Numbered from the stretch's first letter, positions 13,032 through 22,146 are shown. The stretch: 44,105 bases of DNA from Vicinamibacterales bacterium (GCA_025456345.1 JALOKU010000023.1:1-44105), one strand, 5' to 3'. The notes: a model not told the origin generated them from the letters alone. Made by a program: numbers and translations.

Positions 13032-13651
13032 CAGCCCCTCGTCCTCGGCACGGGCATCCGGTTGCCGCGGCGGCGGTTGCCCCGGCGCCCACTCCTGCCG
13101 GAGAACGGCGAGGTCGGAGTTTTGATCGGCTTGCCGTCGGCTCCAATCTCGCCCCTGCCAGGAGGAAGCGGTGCCCCGTTCCAGCCGGTCTTGTTGCCCT
13201 GCGTCCAGCCTGCCGGCGTCTTCATGTCGCCGGCGTCGGGGGTTCCTCCCCGCCGCGCCGCTGCCCTCTGCTCCTTCATGCGCTTCTCGACCGCCTCCGC
13301 GGCAGCGAGGCCCTCCGGGGTCGGCCCGGAGAGAACAACGCCGCCGGACGAGTTGCCCGTGCCGCGGGACGGGTCGATGACCGGGAAATGGCGGATCGGC
13401 ACGCCCTGGGCGTCCACCGGAATCTTCTTGACGGGCATCGCCGTCGCGGCCTTCGCGGCTGCGGCCTTCGTCGCAGCGGTCTTGGAGATGATCGCGTCGA
13501 GCCGCGCCTGCGTGGGGGTGCCACCCTTCGCGACGACGCGCGCGGCCACGCCCTGCCGGAGCTTATCCGCGGCGGCCTGCTCCGGCGTCTTGCTGCGGTA
13601 CGCGTTGACCTGGGCCAGCATCGCGGCCATCGGGTCTTTCGGGGTTGCCAT
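13031..13651 (-). CDS. Unknown, Ala/Pro/Gly-rich protein
   Basis: 206 aa from the ATG at 13651 (taggag upstream). Residues 1-35 are helical (DPMAAMLAQVNAYRSKTPEQ), followed by Ala/Thr/Lys-rich low complexity (residues about 50-75) and a Gly/Pro/Arg-rich tail after 150. The longer open frame upstream is spurious shadow sequence. No domain recognised; its disordered nature and position suggest a virion or lysis accessory. Confidence 0.5.
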   Translation of the reverse strand: MATPKDPMAAMLAQVNAYRSKTPEQAAADKLRQGVAARVVAKGGTPTQARLDAIISKTAATKAAAAKAATAMPVKKIPVDAQGVPIRHFPVIDPSRGTGNSSGGVVLSGPTPEGLAAAEAVEKRMKEQRAAARRGGTPDAGDMKTPAGWTQGNKTGWNGAPLPPGRGEIGADGKPIKTPTSPFSGRSGRRGNRRRGNRMPVPRTRG

Positions 13652-13656
13652 GGCTC

Positions 13657-13986
13657 CTACCTCGTGGCGAGAACGATCTGGAGGAACGCGTTTGCGATCC
13701 CCATGACGACGGCCCCGCCGGCGAGCGCGACCGCCCACTTCGCCTGACGGAGATAGATGGCGACCTCGATGCGCCAGTCCTGGAGCGAGCGGACCTTGTC
13801 CTCGGTTGCCCCGTGGCTCCTGTCCATCAACACCCGCTCGGCCTCGTGGGTCCGGCCGTGTTCGACGATGAAGTTGTCGAGCTTGCACTCGATCCGATCG
13901 AGCCGTTCCACCGTGGTTCCGTGATGCTCGGTGATCTTCATGTCGTCTGCTTCGGCCATGTGGCTAGTCTGCCATGCAGCGGTCAT
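13657..13986 (-). CDS. Coiled-coil membrane protein of lysis module
   Basis: 109 aa with start at ATG 13986 (13 nt after the upstream stop); internal ATGs at 13959 and near 13940 are alternatives. The first 70 residues form a heptad-like coiled coil (ERLDRIECKLDNFIVEHGRT), and residues about 82-106 form a single C-terminal span (WAVALAGGAVVMGIANAFLQ). This resembles XhlA/hemolysin-type holin partners found next to holin and endolysin genes, an inference from architecture. Confidence 0.6.
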   Translation of the reverse strand: MTAAWQTSHMAEADDMKITEHHGTTVERLDRIECKLDNFIVEHGRTHEAERVLMDRSHGATEDKVRSLQDWRIEVAIYLRQAKWAVALAGGAVVMGIANAFLQIVLATR

Positions 13987-13999
13987 CGACGGTAGGGGA

Positions 14000-16468
14000 T
14001 CAGAACGCCGCGGTCTGCCCGAACACGTCGCCCTCCAGGACGACGGGGTAGATGCTCGTGACCTTTGTCCAGGTCGCGGCCACGAAGTCCAGAGTCGCGC
14101 CGACCGGGACCGTGAGGGTCTTGGTCTGCGCCCGGTTGTGGGAGAGTGTGCCCGTGGCGACCGAGCCCAGCCCGAACGTGTTGGTCGAGTGGTTGTTCTG
14201 GACGACGAGCCAGTAGAGGCCCGGCGAGAGGGTGATCGGGGCCGAGGCCGCGGCGATGGTCCGCTTGCTGCCGACAGTCGCGGTGTAGGACTCGGCGGCG
14301 GAGCCGACGGCCACCCGGTTGAGCGTGTTGGAGTCGTTTCCCGCGAGCTGGGCGTAGAGCGACCAGTTCCACGACCGGGCGCTGCCGGTGTCGGTGTTCC
14401 AGATCGACACCTGGCGCAGCGACATTCGGGACGGCACGACGATCGGGATGGCGATGCTGCCGCCGTTCGCCGCCAGCGAGAGGGCGGTCGTGTACGTCCC
14501 CGCTCCGTTGAAGCCGGCCATGTAGGCGTAGGGGACGAAGCCTGCGGCCGGGACGATCTCCCTGCCGTTGGCCTTGAGCGTCCCCACGATGTCGAGCGTT
14601 GGGGGGCCGCCTCCCAATCGCTGTTCGTGGAGCAGACGCAGCTCCTCGCTGGACAGGACGCGCTTGAAGATTGCGAGGTCCGCGATGGAGGAGTCGTAGT
14701 AGCCCGAGCTTGCCTGCTGGCGCCCGACGATGAGCGGCGAGGAAGTGTCGGAGAGCGTCCGGTTGGTGATGGTGCAGGACGTAATCCGGTCGCGGCCGGA
14801 TGACCAGAAGCCGATCGACGACCCGTTCTTGGTGAACGCGAACGAGTTCCAGGCGCCGCCGCCCACGCTGCTGCTGTACACGGCAATGTCACCCTCTCCG
14901 ACTTTCTCCAGGCGTGGAGCCGTCGAGGAGGCATTGAAGTAGATGCCGTAGGCGTTCGTGCCCTTGTCGAGAAGCTGCCGCCGCGACGCCGGTGGGGAGA
15001 AGTCCTGGGTCATCCGAACGAAGATCGTCCACGGCCCGTCACCGAGGTCGATGTCGGCGTGATCGGGGATCGAGACATACCCCGTCGAGCCGTCGAGGGT
15101 GATTCCCTTTGAGGTCGGGTCGCCGGGGACGGGACCCGTCACGCCCTGCGTGATCGTGCCGTTGTACGTCCCGTTGTTCGTCCCGACGGAGTCGATCGCC
15201 GTCGCCCCCGACGCCTCGTTGAACCTCCAGAAGCCCTTGAGGTCGGGGATGCCGAGAGTCGTCGCGGGTCCGGCGCCGTCGAGCGTCAGGACTCCTGCCG
15301 CCGAGCGCCACAGCCGGGCGTCGAGGTACACGCTGGAGCCCGGCCCCCAGCGGACGGAGCCGATCGAGCCAAGCGCCAGCCGCGCCGCCGCGTCGCCTGT
15401 CTTGCGGGTGGTCGCAAGCGGCTCGTCACCGAAGTCGATACCGGCGGGATGCGTGAGGGCCACCCGCCCCACGATGGGGTTGTACGGAACCGGGTCGGGC
15501 GCCCACGAGGGGGCGAGGTACGGCTCCGCAACGGAGGCGAAGATGGTTCCTCCGGTGCCGGTGCCGACAACCTCCAGGCGCAGGCGCATGACGTTGTTGT
15601 TGCTGCCGGACCACGATAGAACGGACGACCAGAAGCGCCGGAACTTGCTGCCGGTGGGGCTTTCGGTAAGGAGGTCGATGTAGGTTGACGCTTTGACGGT
15701 GCCCGAGCCCTGGTACTCCACGATCTCGATGTAGAGCCTGGCGCTGGTGATGTTCGTCGTGTTGTTGCCATAGCCGGCACCCGTGATGACCGCCGACGCC
15801 ACGAGGTAGGGAACGTACTTCCCATAGCTCATGTCGAAGGTGTTGGACTCTACGATCGCCTCGGTGGTGCCACTCGCCCCCGTGACCATGAGGGTGATGA
15901 CCCCCGAGGCGAAGGGGTTGACCAGGGTCCGTATGCGGCTGGCGTCCTGCCACACGTTTGCCGTTCCCGATCCCGACTTCTTCCCGCGCCACGCGTACTC
16001 CGACACCAGGATGGGCGGGTCGCCGTAGCCGTAGGGAACTGACGACAACGTCGAGTAGGAGGTCGTCAGCTCCGCCCTCAGATCGTCCACGAAGCCGTCG
16101 AACCAGGGATCGAGGAGGGCGTTGGTCTGGATGTAGGGGTTCGTGTTGCCGAGCGAGAACGAGACAGGGTCGCTCCAGGGGGTAGAGGCAATGGGGGACG
16201 CGCCACCCGAAGGCCCGGAGGGGACGCCCGCCCCGCCGGCGGTCAGGGTGCCGTAGTTGCCCCGAAACGTCCCGCCCCGAAGGTCGGAGTCCAGCCTCCG
16301 CTGGAGATCGGCTTCGCGGAGCCGCCGGACGTAGTCCTCCTGATACGTCACGCGGGAGCGAAGCTCCTCCAGATAGTCGTAGGTGTTGCCGCCGGCGAGG
16401 TTGGCGATACCGGCCGCCGAGCCAACGGGGTTTCCGAAGTAGTCGTACTCGTTCCGCTTCACGCTCAT
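14000..16468 (-). CDS. LamG-domain receptor-binding tail protein
   Basis: 822 aa from the ATG at 16468 (ATGA overlap at 16465-16468). Residues about 1-110 form a coiled N-terminal attachment region (YLEELRSRVTYQEDYVRRLR); residues about 110-400 are beta-rich. A LamG/concanavalin-like domain spans about 405-620 (LKGFWRFNEASGA, YVSIPDHADIDLGDGPWTIF, SIADLAIFKRVLSSEEL), and about 640-822 is another beta-sandwich. The domain family binds carbohydrates, so this is the likely adsorption protein at the end of the tail gene set. Confidence 0.75.
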   Translation of the reverse strand: MSVKRNEYDYFGNPVGSAAGIANLAGGNTYDYLEELRSRVTYQEDYVRRLREADLQRRLDSDLRGGTFRGNYGTLTAGGAGVPSGPSGGASPIASTPWSDPVSFSLGNTNPYIQTNALLDPWFDGFVDDLRAELTTSYSTLSSVPYGYGDPPILVSEYAWRGKKSGSGTANVWQDASRIRTLVNPFASGVITLMVTGASGTTEAIVESNTFDMSYGKYVPYLVASAVITGAGYGNNTTNITSARLYIEIVEYQGSGTVKASTYIDLLTESPTGSKFRRFWSSVLSWSGSNNNVMRLRLEVVGTGTGGTIFASVAEPYLAPSWAPDPVPYNPIVGRVALTHPAGIDFGDEPLATTRKTGDAAARLALGSIGSVRWGPGSSVYLDARLWRSAAGVLTLDGAGPATTLGIPDLKGFWRFNEASGATAIDSVGTNNGTYNGTITQGVTGPVPGDPTSKGITLDGSTGYVSIPDHADIDLGDGPWTIFVRMTQDFSPPASRRQLLDKGTNAYGIYFNASSTAPRLEKVGEGDIAVYSSSVGGGAWNSFAFTKNGSSIGFWSSGRDRITSCTITNRTLSDTSSPLIVGRQQASSGYYDSSIADLAIFKRVLSSEELRLLHEQRLGGGPPTLDIVGTLKANGREIVPAAGFVPYAYMAGFNGAGTYTTALSLAANGGSIAIPIVVPSRMSLRQVSIWNTDTGSARSWNWSLYAQLAGNDSNTLNRVAVGSAAESYTATVGSKRTIAAASAPITLSPGLYWLVVQNNHSTNTFGLGSVATGTLSHNRAQTKTLTVPVGATLDFVAATWTKVTSIYPVVLEGDVFGQTAAF

Positions 16469-17571
16469 GTCAGCACCGGCGTCATCAACAGGATGAGTTT
16501 CTCGCCCTGCTCCGAGAAGATGCCGCGGACCCCGGAGGCGCGCCACGGGGTCGCGATGGCGTCCTTGCCGTTGCCCACCTCGACGGGGAACAGATCGTTG
16601 ATGTCCCAGCCCGTGAAGGGCTCGATGACGCCGGGGAGGAGCGTGAGCCAGAGGGCCGGCGAGCCCTGCACCGCAGACTTGAGCTGGCGCGCCGCCGCGG
16701 CCTGCTGCTGGTCGGCCTCGGTCGCGGCCCCGGCGATGCCGAGGACCGTCTTGAGGAGGAACACGTCCTGCCGGCGCGCCCTGGCGGCGGCCGCAGTCTC
16801 GTCCGTCTTCACGATCTCGGTGGCGCCGCCGCCCGTCGTCGTGCCGAGCGTGGCGAGATCGTTCCGGTAGCTGTTCCAGTTGGGGGCGTGCTCGTAGTCG
16901 GACACCGTCCCATTGAGGACGAGCCCGATGTCGCGCAGGGTGCCCTTGTTCTTCCAGAAGTTGAACGTGAACGGCGAGGTCCGGGTGATCTCAAACGTCA
17001 CCTGGTTCGTCGTGTTGGCGCGCCCCATCTCCGCGAGGTCGAAGAACAACTGGAGGCGCATCTGGTCCATGAGCCCGAACTCGTTGTTCGTCTTGATGAC
17101 GGTGGAGCCGTCCGTCCCCACGGGGTCTTGGATCGTGCCTGTCGTCACGAAGCCGAACGGGGAGTAGGTCGCGTTCTTTCCGAGCGCCCACTCCGCGGCC
17201 ACGATCTCCGATCCGATGGCCTTCACCGGGTACATCGTCCGGTAGCCTGTTCGCGAGAGCGAGAGGAGGCTGACGTAGTCGTAGATGTCGAACAGCACGT
17301 CGTCGCCGGTCGAGGAGTAGTCGGACACGATCCCGTTGAACACCTCGACGTTCCCCGAGGGGGCAACCCGCGTGATCCGCGCGTGGGTCAGGGGAGGGTC
17401 GATGAGGGAGAGGGCCGGGCTCGTCTGGTAGAGCGTGAAGAAGCCGCGGCCAGGCAGCCGGTCGTAGCGGCTCCAGCCGAGGTCGCGGGCGTCCCACACC
17501 TCCGCGATCTTCGTTCCCGGCCCGAAGCTGGAGTCGGGGGCGAACAGCTCGACGGCGTACTCGACGCTCAC
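16465..17571 (-). CDS. Gp37-like tail hub/baseplate protein
   Basis: 368 aa from a GTG at 17571 (GTGA overlap with the upstream gene). The N-terminal region (residues about 1-110, VEVFNGIVSDYSSTGDDVLF) and SLLSLSRTGYRT match the style of the siphovirus ReqiPepy6 Gp37-like proteins that form a tail-tip hub. The position directly downstream of the Dit-like gene supports this. The C-terminal part contains an Ala/Gln-rich coiled segment (about 265-305). Confidence 0.65.
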   Translation of the reverse strand: MSVEYAVELFAPDSSFGPGTKIAEVWDARDLGWSRYDRLPGRGFFTLYQTSPALSLIDPPLTHARITRVAPSGNVEVFNGIVSDYSSTGDDVLFDIYDYVSLLSLSRTGYRTMYPVKAIGSEIVAAEWALGKNATYSPFGFVTTGTIQDPVGTDGSTVIKTNNEFGLMDQMRLQLFFDLAEMGRANTTNQVTFEITRTSPFTFNFWKNKGTLRDIGLVLNGTVSDYEHAPNWNSYRNDLATLGTTTGGGATEIVKTDETAAAARARRQDVFLLKTVLGIAGAATEADQQQAAAARQLKSAVQGSPALWLTLLPGVIEPFTGWDINDLFPVEVGNGKDAIATPWRASGVRGIFSEQGEKLILLMTPVLT

Positions 17572-18470
17572 GGGCGGGCGTGCCCCCAGGCGTAGGCGAT
17601 CGAGGCGATGCCCGTCGTGTTCGCGTGGGTGAACGAGGTGGTGCCGGCGGGAACGTCGAGCCAGGTGGTCGGGCCGGATGTCTTGAGGGAGAAGGCGTCC
17701 GCCCCGTTCTTGGTGATCCGGCGCCCGATCCCGAACGGACCACAGGTTTCCATCGTGACCACCACCACGTCGGCGTTCGCCATTCCCGAGAGGTTGAGGA
17801 CGAAGGACACGCCGCCACGCGCGATCGTGAAGTTGGAGGCGCCGGCGCCGGACATCGTGATCGTCACCTTGAGCGGCCCTGGGATCGTCCCCTTGTTCGT
17901 GATGTCGTTCGGGCCGGCCACGGACGCCGCCAGCGACCCGTTCGTCGCGTCGTAGAGCCGGGGGTCGGGGGCGACGAGAGCCACCGTCCAGCGGCGCTGG
18001 GGGCCGTCCGTCATCGACCACAGGGTTTCCGGCTGGCCGACGGGCCGGACGTACCGCGTGACGGGTATCCAGCCGGTCGGGTAGGTCGTCGTGTCGAGCG
18101 TGGGGTCGAGCCACGAGAGCGCGTAGACGCCCTCCGTGGTGGGGGAGTCGCGGTAGCACTCGTAGGGGTCGAACGCGAGGCGAAGCGCCCGTTCGCGGTC
18201 CTCCAGCGAGGCGACCTGGGACACGTTGGGGACGAGGATGCGGCCCTGGAGGGAGAGGGACAGCATCCCCTTGTGGACCCGCCCGACCGTGCCGCCCTGC
18301 CCGAGATGGAGCGGGTCGCGGAGGTCGCGGTACGCCGGCCGGATGAGGAGCTGATCGACGATGATCGTGTCCTGCACCTTCGTCCGGTCGAGGACCGGGG
18401 GGTCGGCCGCGGTGTACTGCTCGTTGAGGACGAGGCTCTTGTGCGCGAAGGTGGCCCGGCTGTGCTTCAT
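17568..18470 (-). CDS. Distal tail (Dit)-like protein
   Basis: 300 aa from the ATG at 18470 (ATGA overlap). An N-terminal segment (residues about 30-115, RDLRDPLHLGQGGTVGR, then RALRLAFDPYECYRD) resembles the ring-forming domain of siphovirus Dit/Sipho_tail proteins; the C-terminal ~150 residues form a beta-sandwich (FTIARGGVSFVLNLSGMANA). In other phages such proteins connect the tail to the baseplate. Their presence without a tail tube gene is notable. Confidence 0.65.
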   Translation of the reverse strand: MKHSRATFAHKSLVLNEQYTAADPPVLDRTKVQDTIIVDQLLIRPAYRDLRDPLHLGQGGTVGRVHKGMLSLSLQGRILVPNVSQVASLEDRERALRLAFDPYECYRDSPTTEGVYALSWLDPTLDTTTYPTGWIPVTRYVRPVGQPETLWSMTDGPQRRWTVALVAPDPRLYDATNGSLAASVAGPNDITNKGTIPGPLKVTITMSGAGASNFTIARGGVSFVLNLSGMANADVVVVTMETCGPFGIGRRITKNGADAFSLKTSGPTTWLDVPAGTTSFTHANTTGIASIAYAWGHARP

Positions 18471-19321
18471 CGACGGATGCCCGTGCGGGTTCGCAGGCCC
18501 GAGAGGACGCGGCACTCGTCCGCGAACTCCCGCTCGGCGGCCGCGATGATCCCGATGGCCTGGTCAACCGTGAGGTTCATCTCCGGCGGGAGAGCCTGCC
18601 GCTCGCCGTACCGGGCGAACGTCGCGAGAACCTGGCGATAGAGGATCGCCTTCGCCTTGAGGAGCGGGATGCGGCTGTACTCCGCGTCGAGGTCGTCGGC
18701 CGTGGCATCCGCGAACAGCGCGGTGAACGTGCCGCCGGTGCCTCCGACTGACACGTTGACGGGGATCGTGAAGGTACTCGTTCCCGTGACCGTGGCCGTG
18801 TACGTCCCGTTGATCGACGGCGTGCTTCCGGTGTGGCCCGCGATCACCACGGAGTCTCCCGTCGTGAGGCCGTGCGCCGCACCCGTGGTGATGACCGTCG
18901 GGTTCGCCACGCTCGACGAGGTGATCGAGCCGGTCGCCCCGAACGTGGACTTGTAGGCCGTCCAGCCGTACACCCGGATCGTGAAGCCGTCAGCCACCGG
19001 CGAGTCGAGGATGAGCTGGTAGCCGCCCGTCCCGTTCTCCTCGACGTGGCCCTTCACGACTCCGGTGATGTTGCCATCGGAGTCGATGATGTCCGCCCGC
19101 TTGAGCCGGCGGATCGAGGTCAGGGCGTAGGTGTAGGCCGCGGACGAGCTGGTGAGGTCTTGCTTGGCCGGCTTCCACACGCCGGCTCGCCAGAGCGCGG
19201 CGAAGCCGTCGCTGATCGCGTTGTTCCGAACGGTCGCGCTCCAGGGCGAAGTCTCGCTGTCGGAGATGACCCCGATCTCACCGTTGAGCTTCGCTCGGAG
19301 GTTCGCCAACGTCGTCGCCAC
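18467..19321 (-). CDS. Neck/adaptor protein with inserted FCCH-like domain
   Basis: 284 aa from a GTG at 19321. The N-terminal (TLANLRAKLNGEIGVISDSE) and C-terminal (SRIPLLKAKAILYRQVLATF) helices resemble phage adaptor proteins that bridge portal and tail. Between them sits an insertion at about 130-200 with AAHGLTTGDSVVIAGH and GTYTATVTGTSTFTIPV, the ubiquitin-activating-E1 FCCH-like beta barrel often found in phage structural proteins. The placement between capsid and distal tail genes is consistent. Confidence 0.65.
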   Translation of the reverse strand: MATTLANLRAKLNGEIGVISDSETSPWSATVRNNAISDGFAALWRAGVWKPAKQDLTSSSAAYTYALTSIRRLKRADIIDSDGNITGVVKGHVEENGTGGYQLILDSPVADGFTIRVYGWTAYKSTFGATGSITSSSVANPTVITTGAAHGLTTGDSVVIAGHTGSTPSINGTYTATVTGTSTFTIPVNVSVGGTGGTFTALFADATADDLDAEYSRIPLLKAKAILYRQVLATFARYGERQALPPEMNLTVDQAIGIIAAAEREFADECRVLSGLRTRTGIRR

Positions 19322-19324
19322 GGC

Positions 19325-19465
19325 CTACCCCTTCTTCTTCCTGGGCAGGGGCGCCTTCTTCTTCGGGAGGAGCTTGCCCTTGGGCGTTTCCTTCTCCCAC
19401 CGCTTCGCCATCGCTGGGTGCGTAGCGTGCATCCAGCGACGCTGCGCCTCGCTGCGAAACGGCAT
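19325..19465 (-). CDS. Small basic protein, 46 aa
   Basis: Start ATG at 19465 with aagggg about 7 nt upstream. Nearly half its residues are Lys, Arg, Pro or Trp; the opening MPFRSEAQRRWMHATHP is a motif often seen in very small phage structural genes (a conserved R-x(5)-WM block), and the tail is Lys/Pro-rich. Possibly a DNA- or capsid-associated peptide. No direct function. Confidence 0.65.
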   Translation of the reverse strand: MPFRSEAQRRWMHATHPAMAKRWEKETPKGKLLPKKKAPLPRKKKG

Positions 19466-19470
19466 GGCCG

Positions 19471-19782
19471 TTACCCCTTGCGGTGCTGAATGAGGTGTCC
19501 GTTGAGGGCGCGGTCGGAGGAGAACGCCTTGGTGATGCCGACCTTCTCGCACTCCGGGCACTTCACGACGGCCTCGGCCGCCGACTGTGCCTCCTCGGCG
19601 TCGAGGATGCGGATGAACGGGGTGCCGGGGTGCATGACCCAGGACATCTTCTGCTTGAACAGCGGGTCGTTCGGGTCGATCGTCGCGTAGCCCTGCTTGA
19701 ACACGATGACATCCGGGTCTTCGGGACGGACGCCGGGGCCGAGTTTCAGCTCCGGTGTCTCCTCGCAGTAGAGCGTGACCAT
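19471..19782 (-). CDS. Zinc-finger-like protein in the head module
   Basis: 103 aa. A single C2H2-like finger at the C-terminus, C75-x2-C78-x17-H96-x3-H100 (CPECEKVGITKAF, then LNGHLIQH), and a Pro-rich N-terminal region. Clear ribosome binding site (aaggag). It is separated from the downstream capsid-module gene by a hairpin. Phage head modules often contain similar small finger proteins of unknown role. Confidence 0.7.
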   Translation of the reverse strand: MVTLYCEETPELKLGPGVRPEDPDVIVFKQGYATIDPNDPLFKQKMSWVMHPGTPFIRILDAEEAQSAAEAVVKCPECEKVGITKAFSSDRALNGHLIQHRKG

Positions 19783-19817
19783 CGGTAGCCAATCTCCTTC
19801 CGGCAGCCGAGGGGTGA

Positions 19818-19850
19818 GGGCCGGGGCGGGCTACCGGATCGCCCCGGCCC
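19818..19850 (-). terminator. Hairpin after the capsid-accessory gene
   Basis: An 11-bp perfect stem, gggccggggcg (19818-19828) with cgccccggccc (19840-19850), and an 11-nt loop sits just past the stop of the 19859-20269 gene. No U-tract follows on the minus strand, so termination would be partial, allowing fewer transcripts into the tail genes. Confidence 0.55.
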
Positions 19851-19858
19851 CCCTGCGA

Positions 19859-20269
19859 TCAGTCGCGGACCCGCTGCGACTCCTCGCGATAGACGATGAC
19901 GAGGTTCACGGCGCCGGCCGTGAACGCCGTCCCGCCGGAGGCGAAGTCCACCGTGAGGGTGTCGGTGTCGGAGAACGACGCGTTCGCCGGCGTGACCGTG
20001 AACGCGACCTCCGCCCCGACGGTGGCGGTGTCTGCGAGAGCGAGAGTGCGAGTGGCGGCGACCGTGGAGGCCCCCTTGAGGACCCGGTAGGTGCGGGTGG
20101 CGCCCGCGCCGGTCCCTGCCACCGCGACGTATGCCTTCACGGACTCGATCGTGTAGGCGAAGCCGGCGACCCAATCCGTGACGATCTCCACCGCGCCAGT
20201 CCCGGTCGGGATCGCGTGGTAGATGTTGAGGGTGTGACGCTGGACCCCGTAGGGCGCCTTGCGCGGCAT
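19859..20269 (-). CDS. Putative capsid decoration/accessory protein
   Basis: 136 aa with ATG at 20269 and a strong aaaggag ribosome binding site. All-beta composition with many Thr, Ala and Val, and a closing GTAFTAGAVNLVIVYRE strand. Immediately follows the capsid gene in transcription order and is framed by two hairpins, so its dosage is probably controlled. A decoration or head-fibre protein is inferred; no family is certain. Confidence 0.55.
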   Translation of the reverse strand: MPRKAPYGVQRHTLNIYHAIPTGTGAVEIVTDWVAGFAYTIESVKAYVAVAGTGAGATRTYRVLKGASTVAATRTLALADTATVGAEVAFTVTPANASFSDTDTLTVDFASGGTAFTAGAVNLVIVYREESQRVRD

Positions 20270-20290
20270 GAGCGACTCCTTTCTGGAGTC

Positions 20291-20316
20291 GGGGGGCCGG
20301 GGTCAGCCGGCCCCCC
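20291..20316 (-). terminator. Hairpin after the major capsid gene
   Basis: A 10-bp perfect stem, ggggggccgg (20291-20300) with ccggcccccc (20307-20316), and a 6-nt loop lies 7 nt past the capsid stop and before the ribosome binding site of the next gene. With the hairpin at 19818-19850 it could lower expression step by step from capsid to tail, or protect the capsid mRNA 3' end. Confidence 0.6.
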
Positions 20317-20323
20317 GCTCTGC

Positions 20324-21466
20324 TTAGCTCGTGGCGAGCCCGGTGATCTTGGCGTGCGCGTCCTGGTTGCGGACCTCGGCCGTGTACTGGCCGATGATCT
20401 GAATGGCGTCCTTGGTCCGGGTCGAAGTCTCCACCGGAGCGGCGGAGAGCGGGTGCCCGGTCAGGGGGCCAAACTTGATGCGCTGGCGGTCGAGGAGGAG
20501 GACGGTGTCCGTCGGGGCCTGGCGCGAGAGGACGATGTCCGCCGTGCCGAAGTCCGACGAGTAGGTGTCCACGATCGAGCCGGCGATGCGATCCGTGCGG
20601 GTCGTCATGCGCTGGCTGTCGAGGAACTTGTTGAGCTGGCGCTTCTGGAAGGCGTTGACGACGATCGTGTCGATCCGCCCGCCGGCGTTCCAGACGTCCT
20701 GCATGGCCTGGAGGACGAACTCCTCCGTGAGATAGGCGCCCGACTTCGCGTAGGCGTTGGTCGTGAGGACCGGCAGGATGCCGTCCATCGCGCCAGCCAC
20801 GGAAGTCGTCGGCTGCACCTTGCGGCCGTAGTAGAGCGCCCGCTCCCATTGCATCCACGCGACCTTGAGGGCGCGGGCGACCTGGGCGTCGAGGTCGTTC
20901 TGCTCGACCCACTTCTTGATCGCCTGGGTGGTCGAGGTCGTGACGACCGTGTCCTCGTAGAGCTGGCAGTAGTTGAACTTGCCAGTCTTCGTGGTCGTCC
21001 GGCTCGCGCCCTGCCCGGCGTCGGTCAGGTTGACGTTGCCAATGATCTTGAGGACCGGCAGCCCCGTGTGCGTCAGCACCGTGGAGCCACCGTAGCCGCG
21101 GGCCAGGTTGAGGGTGTCAGCCCCCGGCGTCGCGGCGACACGCACCAGCTCGGTGCCGGCCGCCGACACGACGGCGACGATGTCGTTGATGCGGAAGTAG
21201 ACGCCGTGACCCGTCGTGATGACCACGTCGTCGGCCGGGTCGGTGGAACCGCCCAGCTCGCCCAGCGTCACGACGTTCGTGTCGAGCGGGCGGAGGGCGT
21301 CCTCCAGCCACTCGTGCTTGAGGGCCAGGGCCGTGAGCCCCGACTTGCCGATGAGAGAGAGGAGCGGCACGTCACTCGGATCGAGCATGGCGAGCGAGTC
21401 GCTCATGTCGATGCCGATGTTCGCGCTGTCGCTCTGCGGGTAACGGATGCCGGCGAGAACGCCCAT
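20324..21466 (-). CDS. Major capsid protein, SU10-like
   Basis: 380 aa. The N-terminal IGIDMSDSLAMLDPSDVPLL, the central EWLEDALRPLDTN and the ARALKVAWMQWERALYYGRK helix, together with a long C-terminal ALKVAWM...VVNAFQKRQLNKFL portion, match the SU10-type major capsid (DUF5309) pattern. It follows the scaffold gene and precedes an accessory gene, the canonical order. The ribosome binding site (gggag) lies in a 6-bp stem (21476-21481/21490-21495) that might moderate initiation. Confidence 0.85.
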   Translation of the reverse strand: MGVLAGIRYPQSDSANIGIDMSDSLAMLDPSDVPLLSLIGKSGLTALALKHEWLEDALRPLDTNVVTLGELGGSTDPADDVVITTGHGVYFRINDIVAVVSAAGTELVRVAATPGADTLNLARGYGGSTVLTHTGLPVLKIIGNVNLTDAGQGASRTTTKTGKFNYCQLYEDTVVTTSTTQAIKKWVEQNDLDAQVARALKVAWMQWERALYYGRKVQPTTSVAGAMDGILPVLTTNAYAKSGAYLTEEFVLQAMQDVWNAGGRIDTIVVNAFQKRQLNKFLDSQRMTTRTDRIAGSIVDTYSSDFGTADIVLSRQAPTDTVLLLDRQRIKFGPLTGHPLSAAPVETSTRTKDAIQIIGQYTAEVRNQDAHAKITGLATS

Positions 21467-21504
21467 CGAATGTATCTCCCGTCAGGTGGCGGGAGGCGCC
21501 TAAG

Positions 21505-22146
21505 CTAGCCCCCTAGGCCGGTGCGGAGCTTCGCTCCGACCCAGCTTCCGAGGTCACGCTTCTTCTCGGCCTCCCGAAGTTGCTGTTCAATCTCGGGGAG
21601 GGCCGGGGCATCCGAACGGTTGGAGTCTGCTCGGGGAAGGACAGCGGAGGGGGGAGGTGCCGCCGGCGATGCGGCCGCCTGCTGCGGTGACTCACCGGCG
21701 ATCCGGCGCTGGTAGTAGACCTCCGCCGCGGCGATGAAGTCCGCGGGCTTCTGCGCCGCGTTGAACATCTCCGCGAAGGCGACGTAGGCGCCAATCACCT
21801 CGGGCGGGTAGATCGTTTCCGCGATCTGCCAGTCCCGTTCGACAAGCGCCCGCTCCAGCTCGACCTCACGTTCGCTCCGGCGTGTCCCCTTGCGGGGGGC
21901 CGGGGCTTCCTCGTTCTCCTCGTCGGGCTCGGACATCAGCTCCGCGAGGAGCCGCTCCTTCTCCGCGAGGGCCATCGACTTCCGTGTCAGCTCTGCCTGG
22001 GAAGCCTTGTAGCGATCTTCCCAAGTAACCTTCGGCTGCGGTGACTGCGGGGTGTTCTGTGCCGTGTCCTGCGGGGCGGCTTCCGGCGTGTCCGCCTGTG
22101 CGGGTGCCTCTGCCGTCGCTAGGGTGGCCGCCGAGTCCTCTGCCAC
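21505..22146 (-). CDS. Scaffolding-like protein
   Basis: 213 aa from a GTG at 22146 (agagg upstream); a longer GTG start at 22173 lacks a ribosome binding site. Composition is acidic, Ala/Pro/Gln/Glu-rich, with a coiled-coil stretch (residues about 25-70, YKASQAELTRKSMALAEKER) and a basic C-terminal tail ending in SWVGAKLRTGLGG. Placement directly before the capsid gene makes a scaffolding role likely even without family identity. Confidence 0.75.
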   Translation of the reverse strand: MAEDSAATLATAEAPAQADTPEAAPQDTAQNTPQSPQPKVTWEDRYKASQAELTRKSMALAEKERLLAELMSEPDEENEEAPAPRKGTRRSEREVELERALVERDWQIAETIYPPEVIGAYVAFAEMFNAAQKPADFIAAAEVYYQRRIAGESPQQAAASPAAPPPSAVLPRADSNRSDAPALPEIEQQLREAEKKRDLGSWVGAKLRTGLGG

